Positions 6,873 through 15,468 are shown, counted from the stretch's first letter. The stretch: DNA of 64,000 nucleotides from Plantactinospora sp. BC1 (GCF_003030345.1 NZ_CP028158.1:682001-746000), one strand, 5' to 3'. Notes: generated by a model not told the origin, from the letters alone. Translations and numbers: made by a program.

Positions 6873-9419
6873 TCAGTGCAGCGTCACCTCGGCGACGAGC
6901 TGCCGGCGGTGGTCCACCCGCCGCTCGGGGCCGGTCAGCTTGACTGGGACGGTGTGCCGGTGGTCGTCGCTGGAGGCGGAGAGCCGCAGCTCCAGGTCGC
7001 CGGGCTCGACCACCCGGTGGCCGCGCCGACCGGTGAACGAGGAGAGGTCGGCGTGCACCCGGAAGTCCACCTGCCGGGTCTGGCCCGGTTCCAGCGGCAC
7101 CCGGGCGTAGCCGATCAGTCGGACCACCGGGCGGTTGACCTGGGCGACCGGGTCGTGCAGGTAGAGCTGCACCAGCTCGGTGCCGGCCCGGTCGCCGTCG
7201 TTGCGGACCGAGACCGAGACGGTGACGCTCCCGTCGGTGGGCACCTCCACCGGCCGGTCCGCGACCGGTGCCGCACCCTCCACCCGCACCTCGGGCCAAC
7301 TGAACGCCGTGTACGACAGGCCGTGGCCGAACGGGAAGAGCGGGGTGGGGTCGACGCTGCTGACGTCGGTCTTCTGGCCCAGCTTCGGGTTGAGGTAGCT
7401 GTTGGGCTGGCCGCCCGGGGTGCGCGGGACGCTCACCGGCAGCCGGCCGGAGGGGTTGACCGAACCGCTGAGCACCCGGGCTACCGCCGGCCCGCCCTCC
7501 TCGCCGGGGAAGAACGCCTGCACCACCGCGGCGAGCCGGTCGATCGAGTCGCCGAGCGCGTAGGGGCGGCCGGCGAGCAGCACCAGCACCACCGGGGTTC
7601 CGGTCTCCAGCAGTGCGGCCAGCAGTTCCGCCTGGGCACCGGGCAGCCGCAGGTCGTCGCTGTCGCAGCCCTCGCCGGAGGTGCCCCGGCCGAAGAGTCC
7701 GGCCCGGTCACCGAGTACGGCCACGCAGACGTCGGCCTCGGCGGCGACCGCGGCGGCGGCGCTGATCGCGTCGGCGTCGAGTTCGGCGGAGCCGTCGACG
7801 GTGCTGCCGGGGGCGTACTTGATCGGGGTTTCGGGCAGCTCGGCCCGGAGCGCGGCCAGCAGGGTGGGGATCTCGACCCCCTCCGGCAGCTCCGGGTGCT
7901 GGCTGCCGACGTGGCTGGGGAAGGTGTAGCAGCCGAGCATCCCGGCGACGTCGTCGGCGAGCGGCCCGACCATGGCGATGCGGCTCTCCGGCCGGAGCGG
8001 CAGTGCCCCGGAGTTCGCCAGCAGCACCACCGACTCCTCGGCGATCGTCCGGGCCAGCGTCCGGTTGGCCGGCGGGTCGAGGTCGACGGAGCCCTCGACG
8101 ACGCCGGGGATGTCGCCGTTGCTCCGCTCGGCGGTGCCGGCCAGTGCCGCCGGCAGCGGCGACCAGTCGGGGTCGAGGAGGCCGAGTTCGCACTTCTGCC
8201 GGAGGATCCGGGTCACCGCCCGGTCGACCAGGGACTCCGGCACGGCGCCGGCCCGGACCGCGTCGATCAACAGGTCGCCGTAGCAGTGCGCGGAGGGCAG
8301 TTCGACGTCCACCCCGGCGGTCAGCGCCAGCGCCGCGGCCTCGCTCAGGTCGCCCGCGACGTTGTGCAGCCGTTGCAGGAAGCTGATCCCGAAGTAGTCG
8401 GAGACGACGGTGCCGGTGAAGTCCCACTCGTCGCGGAGCAGCCGGGTGAGCAGCTCCGGGTCGGCGGCCGGCGGGATGCCGTCGATCTCGTTGTAGGCGT
8501 GCATCACCGATCTGGCACCGCCGTCCCGCAGCGCCATCTCGAAGGGCGGCAGGAGCACGTCGGCCAGCTCGCGGTGCCCGGCGCTGACCGGTCCGTGGTT
8601 GCGGCCGGCCCGGGAGGCCGAGTATCCGACGAGGTGCTTGAGGGTGGCGACCACGCCGGTGGACTCCAGGCCCCGGACGTACGCGGTGGCGATGGTGGCG
8701 ACCAGGTAGGGGTCCTCGCCGATCGACTCCTCGCAGCGCCCCCAGCGCAGGTCCCGGATCACGTCGAGCACCGGGGCCAGCCCCTGGTGTACGCCGAGCG
8801 CCCGCATCGCCGACCCGATCTGCCCGGCCATCCGCTCGACCAGCTCGGGGTTGAAGGTCGCGCCCCAGGCCAGCGGCGTGGGATAGACGGTCGCCTTCCA
8901 GGTCATGATGCCGGTCAGGCACTCCTCGTGCGCGATGGCCGGGATGCCGAACCGGTTGGCGGCGACGATCTCCTCCTGCATCCGGGCCAGTGCCCGGGCG
9001 CCGAGGGCGGGGTCGACGGGCGCGGTGCCGAACGCCCGGGTGACCTGGCCGAGGCCGTTGCTGATCAGTGCGCGCCAGTCCGGGGCCTCGCTGGTCATCT
9101 CGTGCTGGTGCGGCGCCAGGTCCTCGCCGGTGGAGTCGCCACCGACCCAGACGCCGTACAGTTGGGCTGCCTTCTCTTCCAGCGTCAGCCGGGCGAGCAG
9201 GTCCTCCACCCGCCGCGCGACGGGCAGCCGCGAGTCCTGCCAGCCGGGCAGGGTGTCGGGAGCGGGGCTGTCGCTGGGCGCTGCGTCGTCCGCCGGGACG
9301 GTCGCGGTCGCGGTGAGCTGTCCGTCGTGTGGATGCCCATCGTGCACCCCCGTCACCTCAAGCCGCTCGACTTCGGTGGTTGTCCGACTGGTGTCGGCGG
9401 CATTGCGGTTGCTGCTCAC
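6873..9419 (-). CDS. Glycoside hydrolase family 3 (beta-glucosidase/xylosidase type)
   Basis: An 848-residue exo-acting beta-glycosidase. The GH3 N-terminal barrel starts near LLARLTLEEKAAQLYG, and the nucleophile is Asp341 in VVSDYFGISF. The GH3 C-terminal domain and a fibronectin-III-like domain (LFPFGHGLSYTAF onward) follow. There is no signal peptide, so it should act inside the cell on imported oligosaccharides. The GTG at 9417-9419 is chosen because AGGAGG precedes it by six bases; the open frame runs 70 codons further upstream without family similarity. The substrate cannot be read from sequence. Palindromes upstream suggest sugar-responsive control. Confidence 0.9.
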   Translation of the reverse strand: MSSNRNAADTSRTTTEVERLEVTGVHDGHPHDGQLTATATVPADDAAPSDSPAPDTLPGWQDSRLPVARRVEDLLARLTLEEKAAQLYGVWVGGDSTGEDLAPHQHEMTSEAPDWRALISNGLGQVTRAFGTAPVDPALGARALARMQEEIVAANRFGIPAIAHEECLTGIMTWKATVYPTPLAWGATFNPELVERMAGQIGSAMRALGVHQGLAPVLDVIRDLRWGRCEESIGEDPYLVATIATAYVRGLESTGVVATLKHLVGYSASRAGRNHGPVSAGHRELADVLLPPFEMALRDGGARSVMHAYNEIDGIPPAADPELLTRLLRDEWDFTGTVVSDYFGISFLQRLHNVAGDLSEAAALALTAGVDVELPSAHCYGDLLIDAVRAGAVPESLVDRAVTRILRQKCELGLLDPDWSPLPAALAGTAERSNGDIPGVVEGSVDLDPPANRTLARTIAEESVVLLANSGALPLRPESRIAMVGPLADDVAGMLGCYTFPSHVGSQHPELPEGVEIPTLLAALRAELPETPIKYAPGSTVDGSAELDADAISAAAAVAAEADVCVAVLGDRAGLFGRGTSGEGCDSDDLRLPGAQAELLAALLETGTPVVLVLLAGRPYALGDSIDRLAAVVQAFFPGEEGGPAVARVLSGSVNPSGRLPVSVPRTPGGQPNSYLNPKLGQKTDVSSVDPTPLFPFGHGLSYTAFSWPEVRVEGAAPVADRPVEVPTDGSVTVSVSVRNDGDRAGTELVQLYLHDPVAQVNRPVVRLIGYARVPLEPGQTRQVDFRVHADLSSFTGRRGHRVVEPGDLELRLSASSDDHRHTVPVKLTGPERRVDHRRQLVAEVTLH

Positions 9420-9512
9420 GAGCAGCCTCCTGTCGCTTGTTGCTGGCCTCTTCCGGAGCCGCCGCACGTCGAAGTGAGGTTTGGACGCGGGCGCACACGT
9501 ACTTCCGACATG

Positions 9513-9522
9513 TTTCCGGAAA
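9513..9522. promoter_or_regulatory. Palindrome TTTCCGGAAA upstream of the GH3 gene
   Basis: A perfect 10-base palindrome 94 bases before the GH3 start. The same core, TTCCGGAA, recurs at 38948-38955 in the GH43/LacI intergenic region. LacI-family operators are CG-centred palindromes, so this is a candidate operator for the LacI-type regulator encoded at 39110-40132 (inference). Confidence 0.4.
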
Positions 9523-9563
9523 GTCCGGCCCGCGTCGAGAGGGTACTTAGGCCGAAAGTAGCT

Positions 9564-9588
9564 CGCAAGCCTCCGGAGGGCGCAAGCC
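9564..9588. repeat. Octamer direct repeat flanking a CCTCCGGAGG palindrome
   Basis: CGCAAGCC occurs at 9564-9571 and 9581-9588, 17 bases apart, with the palindrome CCTCCGGAGG at 9570-9579 between them. It lies 145-169 bases before the GH3 start and may be a regulator site. No known box is recognised. Confidence 0.35.
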
Positions 9589-10020
9589 TTGACCGTTTGT
9601 TCACCACGTCGTAGCGTGCGCCGCATCACGGCGAATTATCGGGCCGGCACCGAAAGTTTGCGGATGCTTCGGCTCGGGCCCGGCGCGGGAGACGTCCGGC
9701 CGCCCCGAGCGGCGCAGGTCCGCGACGGCGGCGTGAAAAGGGACGAGGACTCGTGCGACGACCCGGGACCACCGAAACGGTAGCCCACCGGCCGGGCGGG
9801 GGTCGGCGAAAGTGATGGTCATCTCCGGTTTACCGGGTGTGGGTCGGCAGGTGTGCGGCTCCGGTTGTGACCGGCGGCCGGGCGTCGGCCGTCGGCCCCG
9901 CGACACCCCGGGTCGGGGCGTGGTCACACCCGGATGACGTGGCGGGCGGGGGAGCCCGCCGAGGACGCGGGCGGGTCGGCCGGGCGGGGACCGGCTCGCC
10001 CGCCCTCGGCGGAGCTGATC

Positions 10021-10059
10021 TAGACCGCGCCCGGCCCCGGTGTTACATTGACACGTGTC
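10021..10059 (+). promoter_or_regulatory. Promoter and palindromic site for the secreted dehydrogenase
   Basis: A -35-like TAGACC (10021-10026) and -10-like TACATT (10044-10049) are 17 bases apart. GACACGTGTC, a perfect palindrome at 10050-10059, lies where transcription would start, so a bound repressor could block it. The start codon follows 53 bases later with TGGAGG as ribosome-binding site. Confidence 0.45.
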
Positions 10060-10112
10060 TCTGTCTCGTCGGGCGGCCGTGCCCACGGAAGAGTGGTCCC
10101 TGGAGGTGCGGC

Positions 10113-11612
10113 ATGCGGAGTAGTCGGCTTCTCGTCACGGGTGCGGCGCTCGCCGTCGTACTCGGCGGCGCCGGGTTCGCCGTCGCCGACACGACCTCGG
10201 CGCCGGGCGACGGGGCGGGGGTGCTGGCGGCCGGAGACTTCGACTTCAGCCGCCCGGAGACCGTCGCCACCAACCTCCAGGCGCCCTGGGGGATGGCCTT
10301 CCTGCCCGACGGCAGCGCACTGGTCGCCGAGCGGGACACCGCCCGGGTCGTGCAGATCCGCCCGGGGCAGAGCCCGCAGCAGGTCGCCACCATCTCCGGC
10401 GTCTCGCCCGGCGGCGAGGCCGGGCTGCTCGGCCTGGCCGTCTCGCCGACCTACGCCAGCGACCGCTACGTCTACGCCTACTTCACCTCTTCCAGCGACA
10501 ACCGCATCGTCCGGTTCCGGCTCGACGCGCCGCAGACCCAGACGCCGATCCTCACCGGACTGGCCCGGGCCAACTTCCACGACGGCGGCCGGATCGCCTT
10601 CGGACCCGACGGCATGCTCTACGCCGGTGTCGGCGACGCGGGCCAGACCGCCAACTCGCAGAACCCGTCCAGCCGCAACGGCAAGATCCTGCGGATGCGC
10701 CCCGACGGCAGCGCCCCGCCGGACAACCCGACCGCCGGCTCGCTGGTCTACAGCCTCGGGCACCGCAACGTGCAGGGGCTCGCCTGGGACGCCCAGGGCC
10801 GGCTCTACGCCAGCGAGTTCGGGCAGAACACCTGGGACGAGGTCAACTACATCGTGCCCGGCGGCAACTACGGCTGGCCGACGGTGGAGGGGCAGGGCAA
10901 CGACCCCCGGTTCCGCAACCCGATCGTCACCTGGACCACCGCCGAGGCGTCGCCGAGCGGTGCCACCATCGACGGCAACATGCTCTTCGTCGCCGCGCTG
11001 CGCGGTACCCGGCTCTGGCAGGTACCGCTGAACGGCAGCGGCGGGGTCAGCGGCAGCCCGATCGCCCGGCTCACCGGCCAGTACGGCCGGCTGCGTACCG
11101 TCGAACGCGCCCCCGACGGCTCGCTCTGGGTGGCCACCAGCAACCGGGACGGCCGGGGCTCGCCGGCCGCCACCGACGACCGGATCCTGCGCTTCCTGCC
11201 GGTCGGCACCACCCCGACGCCCACCGCGACCACCCGGCCGCCCACCTCCTCGCCGACCCCGAGCCTCCCGCCGACGGTCCCGCCGACCAGCACCCCGCCG
11301 GGCAGTGGTGCCTGCACCGCGACCTACCGGCAGGTCAACCAGTGGCAGAGCGGCTTCCAGGGCGAGGTGACGGTCCGCAACAACGGCACCAGCACGCTGA
11401 ACGGCTGGACCGTGCGCTGGACCTTCGCCAACGGGCAGACGATCAGCCAGCTCTGGAACGGCACGCTGACCGCGAGCGGATCGTCGGTCACGGTCCGCAA
11501 CGTCGGCTGGAACGGCACGCTCGGCGCCAACGGCTCGGCCACGTTCGGCTTCCAGGGCTCGTGGACCGGGACCAACACCCCGCCGAGCGACCTCGCCTGC
11601 ACCAGCCCCTGA
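10113..11612 (+). CDS. Secreted PQQ-type sugar dehydrogenase fused to CBM2
   Basis: A 499-residue exported protein. A signal peptide (basic start, then LLVTGAALAVVLGGAGFAVA) leads to a six-bladed propeller of the glucose/sorbosone dehydrogenase family (about 45-365), seen in NLQAPWGMAFLPDGSALVAE, GGEAGLLGLAVSP, FHDGGRIAFGPDGMLY and SEFGQNTWDEVNYI. A Thr/Pro linker joins it to a family 2 carbohydrate-binding module (about 395-499) with its conserved Trp residues and a Cys near each end. It would oxidise sugars while bound to cellulose or chitin, possibly feeding electrons to lytic polysaccharide monooxygenases (inference). TGGAGG precedes the ATG. Confidence 0.88.
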   Translation: MRSSRLLVTGAALAVVLGGAGFAVADTTSAPGDGAGVLAAGDFDFSRPETVATNLQAPWGMAFLPDGSALVAERDTARVVQIRPGQSPQQVATISGVSPGGEAGLLGLAVSPTYASDRYVYAYFTSSSDNRIVRFRLDAPQTQTPILTGLARANFHDGGRIAFGPDGMLYAGVGDAGQTANSQNPSSRNGKILRMRPDGSAPPDNPTAGSLVYSLGHRNVQGLAWDAQGRLYASEFGQNTWDEVNYIVPGGNYGWPTVEGQGNDPRFRNPIVTWTTAEASPSGATIDGNMLFVAALRGTRLWQVPLNGSGGVSGSPIARLTGQYGRLRTVERAPDGSLWVATSNRDGRGSPAATDDRILRFLPVGTTPTPTATTRPPTSSPTPSLPPTVPPTSTPPGSGACTATYRQVNQWQSGFQGEVTVRNNGTSTLNGWTVRWTFANGQTISQLWNGTLTASGSSVTVRNVGWNGTLGANGSATFGFQGSWTGTNTPPSDLACTSP

Positions 11613-11678
11613 GTCCGACGCCGCCTGCACCAGCCCCTGAGTCCGACCTCGCCTGCACCAGCCCCTGAGTCCGACGCC
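11595..11678 (+). repeat. Three 28-base tandem repeats across the dehydrogenase stop codon
   Basis: A 28-base unit beginning GCCTGCACCAGCCCCTGA is present three times head to tail (starts 11595, 11623, 11651), differing only in the last few bases. The first copy encodes the C-terminal residues ACTSP and the stop; the other two lie in the 3' untranslated region. As 28 is not a multiple of three, extra copies would change frame if the first stop were lost. Confidence 0.9.
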
Positions 11679-11682
11679 GCCA

Positions 11683-11719
11683 CCGGGCAGGGCCGGCCGG
11701 GATGCCGGCACCTGCCCGG
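11683..11719. terminator. Probable bidirectional terminator hairpin
   Basis: Arms CCGGGCAGG (11683-11691) and CCTGCCCGG (11711-11719) are perfectly complementary, and an inner GCCGGC/GCCGGC pair extends the stem. It lies between convergent genes ending at 11612 and 11728. There is no T run, which is usual in high-GC actinobacteria. Confidence 0.6.
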
Positions 11720-11727
11720 GCGGGTGC

Positions 11728-12987
11728 TCAGCCCCGGGCGGGATCAGCCGTCGGCACCGGCACGAGTTCCGGACGCGGCGCCCTGATCGGGGTCAGCACG
11801 GCGACTGCGGCGATGCCGAGGCAGGTCAGGCCGGCGGCGAGGCAGACGGCGGCGGTGCCGTACCGGGCAACCGCCCCGGTCAGCACCGCCGCGCCGAGCG
11901 GGCCGAGCGCGGAGTGCAGGGTCCAGAACGCCGACGTCACCCGGCCGAGCAGGTGCTCGGGGGTGACCTGCTGGCGCAGCGACATCGAGCAGATCCCGGC
12001 GAGGCTGGTCCCGAACGTGTAGGCGGCCACCAGCAGCGCCAGTGCCGGTACGTCCCGGGTCAGTCCGGCACCGGCGACGGCGAGCCCGCTGACCGCGTAC
12101 GCCCCGATCCAGCACGCGCCGAAGCCGAGTGACCGGCGGACCGGCGCGACCAGCAGCGCGGCCACGATCGTGCCCCCGGCTGCGGCGGCGAGGACCTGCC
12201 CGACGGTGCCGTCGGGGCGGCCGAGGTCGTGCTTGACGTGGTAGATGAAGACGTCGGTCAGCCCGATGGTGAGGAAGGTCAGGAACGACAGCAGGACGGT
12301 CAACGTCCGCAGCACCGGATGCCGCCAGAGGAACCGGACCCCGACCAGCAGCCCGGACCAGCCGGAACGGCCACCCCGGACGCTCGGGGCCGGCGCGCTG
12401 CGGAGCCGGACGAGGCAGAGGCCGAGCGCGGAGAGCGCGAAGGTGCCGGCGTCGACGGCGAGCGCGGCGGTCGGCCCGACGGCCGAGGAGAGCAGCCCGG
12501 CCAGCATCGGCCCGACGATCCCGGCCGCCGCGTAGGTCGCGTAGAGCTGGCCGTTCGCCCGGGTGATCCACTCCGGGCCGACCAGCGCCGGCACGGCGGC
12601 GACGTAGCCGACCTGGAAGACCATCCCGGCGGCGGCGCAGGCCGGCGCCACCAGGTAGAGCAACCAGAGCTGCGGCGCGAAGAGCCAGGTGACCGGGATG
12701 CTGGCGTATCCGGCGGCCCGGAACAGGTCGCAGCCGAGCAGCAGGAGCCGCCGGTCGACCCGGTCGACCAGATAGCCGGCGAAGATGCCGGCGAGCACCG
12801 ACGCCGCCCCGACCAGTCCGGTCAGCAGCCCCATCCGGGCCACCGAGCCGGTCGCGTGCAGCACCAGCAGCGGTACGGCGAGCAGCGAGAACGAGTCACC
12901 CAGCGCGGAGAGCGCCTGCCCGGCCCAGAAGAGCGGGAAGTCCCGGCTGCGCCAGAGCGTGCCGGCGTCCGGTCTCGCCGCCTTCAC
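11728..12987 (-). CDS. MFS transporter (enterobactin exporter-like type)
   Basis: A 419-residue membrane protein with about 12 transmembrane helices. The start (FPLFWAGQALSALGDSFSLLAVPLLV) and YLVDRVDRRLLLLGCD in the A loop are typical of the actinobacterial MFS_3 family, mostly of unknown substrate. The GTG at 12985-12987 overlaps the stop of the upstream Clp-N/HTH gene as GTGA, so the two are translationally coupled. A longer frame from GTG at 13036-13038 has its ribosome-binding sequence too close. Coupling suggests the export activity is under that regulator's control. Confidence 0.88.
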   Translation of the reverse strand: MKAARPDAGTLWRSRDFPLFWAGQALSALGDSFSLLAVPLLVLHATGSVARMGLLTGLVGAASVLAGIFAGYLVDRVDRRLLLLGCDLFRAAGYASIPVTWLFAPQLWLLYLVAPACAAAGMVFQVGYVAAVPALVGPEWITRANGQLYATYAAAGIVGPMLAGLLSSAVGPTAALAVDAGTFALSALGLCLVRLRSAPAPSVRGGRSGWSGLLVGVRFLWRHPVLRTLTVLLSFLTFLTIGLTDVFIYHVKHDLGRPDGTVGQVLAAAAGGTIVAALLVAPVRRSLGFGACWIGAYAVSGLAVAGAGLTRDVPALALLVAAYTFGTSLAGICSMSLRQQVTPEHLLGRVTSAFWTLHSALGPLGAAVLTGAVARYGTAAVCLAAGLTCLGIAAVAVLTPIRAPRPELVPVPTADPARG

Positions 12988-13745
12988 CTGCCGGAACTGG
13001 CCGACCGGGACAGTACCCGGAGGGTGTCGACGATCCACTCCTCGGCCCGGTCCCGGGTGATGCCGAGGTCGACGAGGATCCGGGCGCCCGGCTCGATGTC
13101 GACGGCGAGCAGGCCGAGCAGGAGGTGTTCGGTGCCCACGTAGTTGTGGCCGAGCCGCAGCGCCTCGGCGAAGACGCGGTCCCGGACCCGCTTGGCGCCG
13201 GGGGAGAAGGGCAGGTGTTGCGCGGTCTCCGCCGGCCCGGTCGGTTCGGTGGACTCCGCTGATGTGCGTGTGCTGGCGTGGACGGCGGCCCGGACCGCCT
13301 CGGCGGAGACGCCGAGCGCACTGATCGCCCGGCCGGCCAGGCCGTCCGGCTCGTGCAGGATGCCGAGCAGCAGGTGTTCGGTGCCGACCTCGGGGCTGCC
13401 GGCGCCGCGCGCCTCCGCCTGGGCCTCGGTCAGGACGTGCCGGGCCCGGTCGGTGAACCGGGCGAGGACGCCGGCCGGGACCGGCTCGTCCAGCTCCGAG
13501 CGGCGGGTCACGAAGCGCTTCTGCACGGCCTGCTTGGTCACACCCATGCTCTGGCCGATTTCGGTCCAGGAGGCACCGGCGCGGCGGGCCTGGTCGACGA
13601 AGTGTCCGATCAGGTGGTCGGCGAGGTCGCCGAGGTAGTCACCGACCAGTACCGCGTCGGTGAGCCGTTCCAGGGCGTCCCCGCTGGGGTGCTGGCGGCG
13701 GACGTACTCGATGAGGTCGTCGAGGCGTACCGGTAGTCGCTCCAT
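12984..13745 (-). CDS. Regulator with HTH and two Clp N-terminal repeats
   Basis: A 253-residue protein. A helix-turn-helix (about 58-78, SWTEIGQSMGVTKQAVQKRF) is followed by two Clp-N repeats (about 95-155 and 178-245), each with the GTEHLLLG signature. In ClpA/ClpC such repeats bind adaptors or substrates; here there is no AAA+ ATPase, so it is a DNA-binding protein with a Clp-type sensing module. Two perfect 17-base inverted repeats cover its own promoter, implying autoregulation. The ATG sits where transcription should start, so the message is probably leaderless. Confidence 0.85.
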   Translation of the reverse strand: MERLPVRLDDLIEYVRRQHPSGDALERLTDAVLVGDYLGDLADHLIGHFVDQARRAGASWTEIGQSMGVTKQAVQKRFVTRRSELDEPVPAGVLARFTDRARHVLTEAQAEARGAGSPEVGTEHLLLGILHEPDGLAGRAISALGVSAEAVRAAVHASTRTSAESTEPTGPAETAQHLPFSPGAKRVRDRVFAEALRLGHNYVGTEHLLLGLLAVDIEPGARILVDLGITRDRAEEWIVDTLRVLSRSASSGR

Positions 13746-13747
13746 GC

Positions 13748-13792
13748 GTCAACCCTAGGTTGACGATGGCTAGCCGTCAACCGGCGGTTGAC
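13748..13792 (-). promoter_or_regulatory. Leaderless promoter with two 17-base operators
   Basis: GTCAACC-CTA-GGTTGAC (13748-13764) and GTCAACC-GGC-GGTTGAC (13776-13792) are perfect inverted repeats, centres 28 bases apart. On the minus strand the promoter reads -35 TTGACG (13780-13775), 17 bases, -10 TAGGGT (13757-13752), with the ATG at 13745 six bases on. One operator overlaps each promoter element, so binding should block RNA polymerase. The likely ligand is the HTH protein encoded immediately downstream. Confidence 0.8.
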
Positions 13793-13808
13793 TCCGGGGC
13801 GGCCCGGC

Positions 13809-14285
13809 TCAGGCCGGTACGGCCGAATGGCGGCCCCGCCCGGCGGCCGCCTCCCGCATGCCCCGCACGGCGAGCTGGTCCGCCCGCTCGTTCTCCGGAT
13901 GCCCGGCGTGCCCCTTCACCCAGTGCCACCGCACCTGGTGGCGGGCGGCGGCAGCCTCCAGCCGCTGCCACAGGTCGGCGTTCTTGACGGGCTGCTTCGC
14001 GGCGGTCTGCCAACCGTTGCGCTTCCAGTTCGGCAGCCACTTGGTGATGCCGTCCCGGACGTACGTGCTGTCGACGTAGATCTGCACCGTCACCGGGCGG
14101 GTCAGGCTCTCCAGCGCCCGGATCGCCGCCATCAGCTCCATCCGGTTGTTGGTGGTGGCCGCCGCCTCCCCGCCGAGAAGCTCCTTCTCCACCGTGCCGT
14201 ACCGCAGCACGGCGCCCCAGCCGCCCGGACCGGGATTGCCACTGCACGCACCGTCGGTGTAGATCTGCACGACCTGCTCTGTCAC
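13809..14285 (-). CDS. rnhA: Ribonuclease HI
   Basis: A 158-residue enzyme that cleaves the RNA strand of RNA-DNA hybrids. All catalytic residues are visible: Asp11 ([14 protein letters not shown]), Glu50 (NNRMEL), Asp72 (VDSTYV), His126 ([11 protein letters not shown]) and Asp136 (ERADQLA). The basic [13 protein letters not shown] segment is the substrate-binding handle seen in the E. coli-type enzyme. Length matches the family. It lies 22 bases after the PRPP synthetase gene stop and may be cotranscribed with it. Confidence 0.95.
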   Translation of the reverse strand: MTEQVVQIYTDGACSGNPGPGGWGAVLRYGTVEKELLGGEAAATTNNRMELMAAIRALESLTRPVTVQIYVDSTYVRDGITKWLPNWKRNGWQTAAKQPVKNADLWQRLEAAAARHQVRWHWVKGHAGHPENERADQLAVRGMREAAAGRGRHSAVPA

Positions 14286-14307
14286 CGGGGCAACATACCC
14301 TGCCCGG

Positions 14308-15246
14308 TCAGCCGAAGAGGGCGCTGACCGACTCCCCGTTGTGGATCCGGCGCATCGCCTCGGCCAGCGCCGGGGCGACCGAGAGCACCGTCAGCTTGTC
14401 GGTGTGGTCCGCCGCCGGGATCGGCACCGTGTTGGTGCAGACGATCTCGGCGATCTCCGGCTCGGCGGAGAGCCGACGCAGTGCCGCCGAGGCGAAGAGC
14501 CCGTGCGTGCAGGCCACCCGTACGCTGCGCACCTTCTGCTCGCGCAGCCGGTCGAGCAGCTCGAAGACCGTACTGCCCTTGGCGATCTCGTCGTCGAGCA
14601 CGATGACGTCCCGGTCGACCACGTCGCCGATCACCGCACTGATCACCACCTTGTCGTCGGAGAACCGCTGCTTGGCCCCGGCCGCCACCGGCACCTTCAG
14701 CATCCGGGCGAACGCCGCCGCCTGCTTGGCGTTGCCCAGGTCCGGCGAGACCACCACCGTGTCGGTCAGGTCGTAGCCCCGGAAGTGCGTCGCCAGCTCG
14801 CGCAGCGCGTGCAGGTGGTCGACCGGGATGCTGAAGAAGCCGTGCACCTGCGGCGAGTGCAGGGTGATCGCCAGGATCCGGCTGGCACCGGCCGTGGTGA
14901 GCAGGTCGGCGACCAGCCGCCCGCCGATCGAGATCCGCGGGGCGTCCTTCTTGTCGCTGCGGGCGTAGGCGTAGTGCGGCATCACCACCGTGATCCGGCC
15001 GGCCGAGGCGCCCCGGGCCGCGTCCAGCATCAGCAACAGCTCCACCAGGTGCTCCTGCACCGGCGGCACCAGCGGCTGGATCAGGAAGACGTCCCGCTCC
15101 CGGCAGTTCGCCTGCAACTGCACCTCCAGGCAGTCGTTGGCGAACCGGGAGATCCGGGTCGGGAGCAGGGGAACGCCGAGGTGGTGGCAGATCTCGGTGG
15201 CCAACTCGGGATGGGCACTGCCGCTGAAGACCGCGATGTCGCGCAC
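14308..15246 (-). CDS. Ribose-phosphate pyrophosphokinase, divergent type
   Basis: A 312-residue enzyme of the PRPP synthetase family: [15 protein letters not shown] at the start, [16 protein letters not shown] and [18 protein letters not shown] are all present. The PRPP loop reads [13 protein letters not shown] instead of the classical LVDDMIDTAGT, and the flexible-loop region is AKQRFSDDK rather than the usual DKRR. It therefore belongs to a divergent branch and is probably not the housekeeping prs. The GTG at 15244-15246 is preferred over GTG at 15270 because the homologous part starts there and a TAGACT box lies seven bases before it. Confidence 0.82.
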   Translation of the reverse strand: MRDIAVFSGSAHPELATEICHHLGVPLLPTRISRFANDCLEVQLQANCRERDVFLIQPLVPPVQEHLVELLLMLDAARGASAGRITVVMPHYAYARSDKKDAPRISIGGRLVADLLTTAGASRILAITLHSPQVHGFFSIPVDHLHALRELATHFRGYDLTDTVVVSPDLGNAKQAAAFARMLKVPVAAGAKQRFSDDKVVISAVIGDVVDRDVIVLDDEIAKGSTVFELLDRLREQKVRSVRVACTHGLFASAALRRLSAEPEIAEIVCTNTVPIPAADHTDKLTVLSVAPALAEAMRRIHNGESVSALFG

Positions 15247-15253
15247 CCGGCAG

Positions 15254-15259
15254 AGTCTA
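15254..15259 (-). promoter_or_regulatory. Probable -10 box (TAGACT) of the PRPP synthetase-like gene
   Basis: TAGACT ends seven bases before the GTG at 15246, consistent with a leaderless transcript. It lies inside the longer open frame, which argues against the start at 15270. Confidence 0.4.
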
Positions 15260-15468
15260 GTGAACGCCACCCCGCCGGCCGGTGTCCCGGCCCGGAGCGC
15301 CGCGACCGCGTCGCCGGGGACGTCCGCGCACCGCCCGCCGGTTCACCGGCTGCCGGGTTGACGGTGGTGTGCCGGTGTTGACAGCGGTGTGCCGGCGTTG
15401 TCGCTTTGATCAGCGACCCCGATTCTCCGCCCGATCGAGTTCCGTCGACGGATGCCGAGGGTAAGGCG

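Larger units (their letters stand above)
9420..10112. other. Long divergent intergenic region
   Basis: 693 bases separate the GH3 gene from the secreted dehydrogenase gene. I find no frame with convincing coding character. The GH3-proximal part is less GC-rich and holds a palindrome (9513-9522), a repeated octamer (9564-9588) and CGAAAG motifs at 9553 and 9651. The dehydrogenase promoter lies at about 10021-10059. Between about 9670 and 10015 I see only featureless GC-rich sequence. Confidence 0.6.

Noticed and set aside
6771-9614. A 947-codon plus-strand frame opposite the GH3 gene
   Set aside because: Antisense shadow; the GH3 frame has full family motifs and a strong ribosome-binding site, the other has none.
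9601-9818. Possible small minus-strand gene (MTITFADPRPAGG start) in the long intergenic region
   Set aside because: GGAG touches the ATG with no spacing, the translation is Arg/Pro-rich and unlike any known family.
12988-13038. Longer N-terminus for the MFS transporter from GTG at 13038
   Set aside because: It would overlap the upstream gene by 55 bases with a ribosome-binding sequence placed too close; the GTGA coupling at 12987 is more usual.
15247-15270. Upstream GTG at 15270 as start of the PRPP synthetase-like gene
   Set aside because: It would include the TAGACT box in coding sequence, and family similarity begins at the GTG at 15246.
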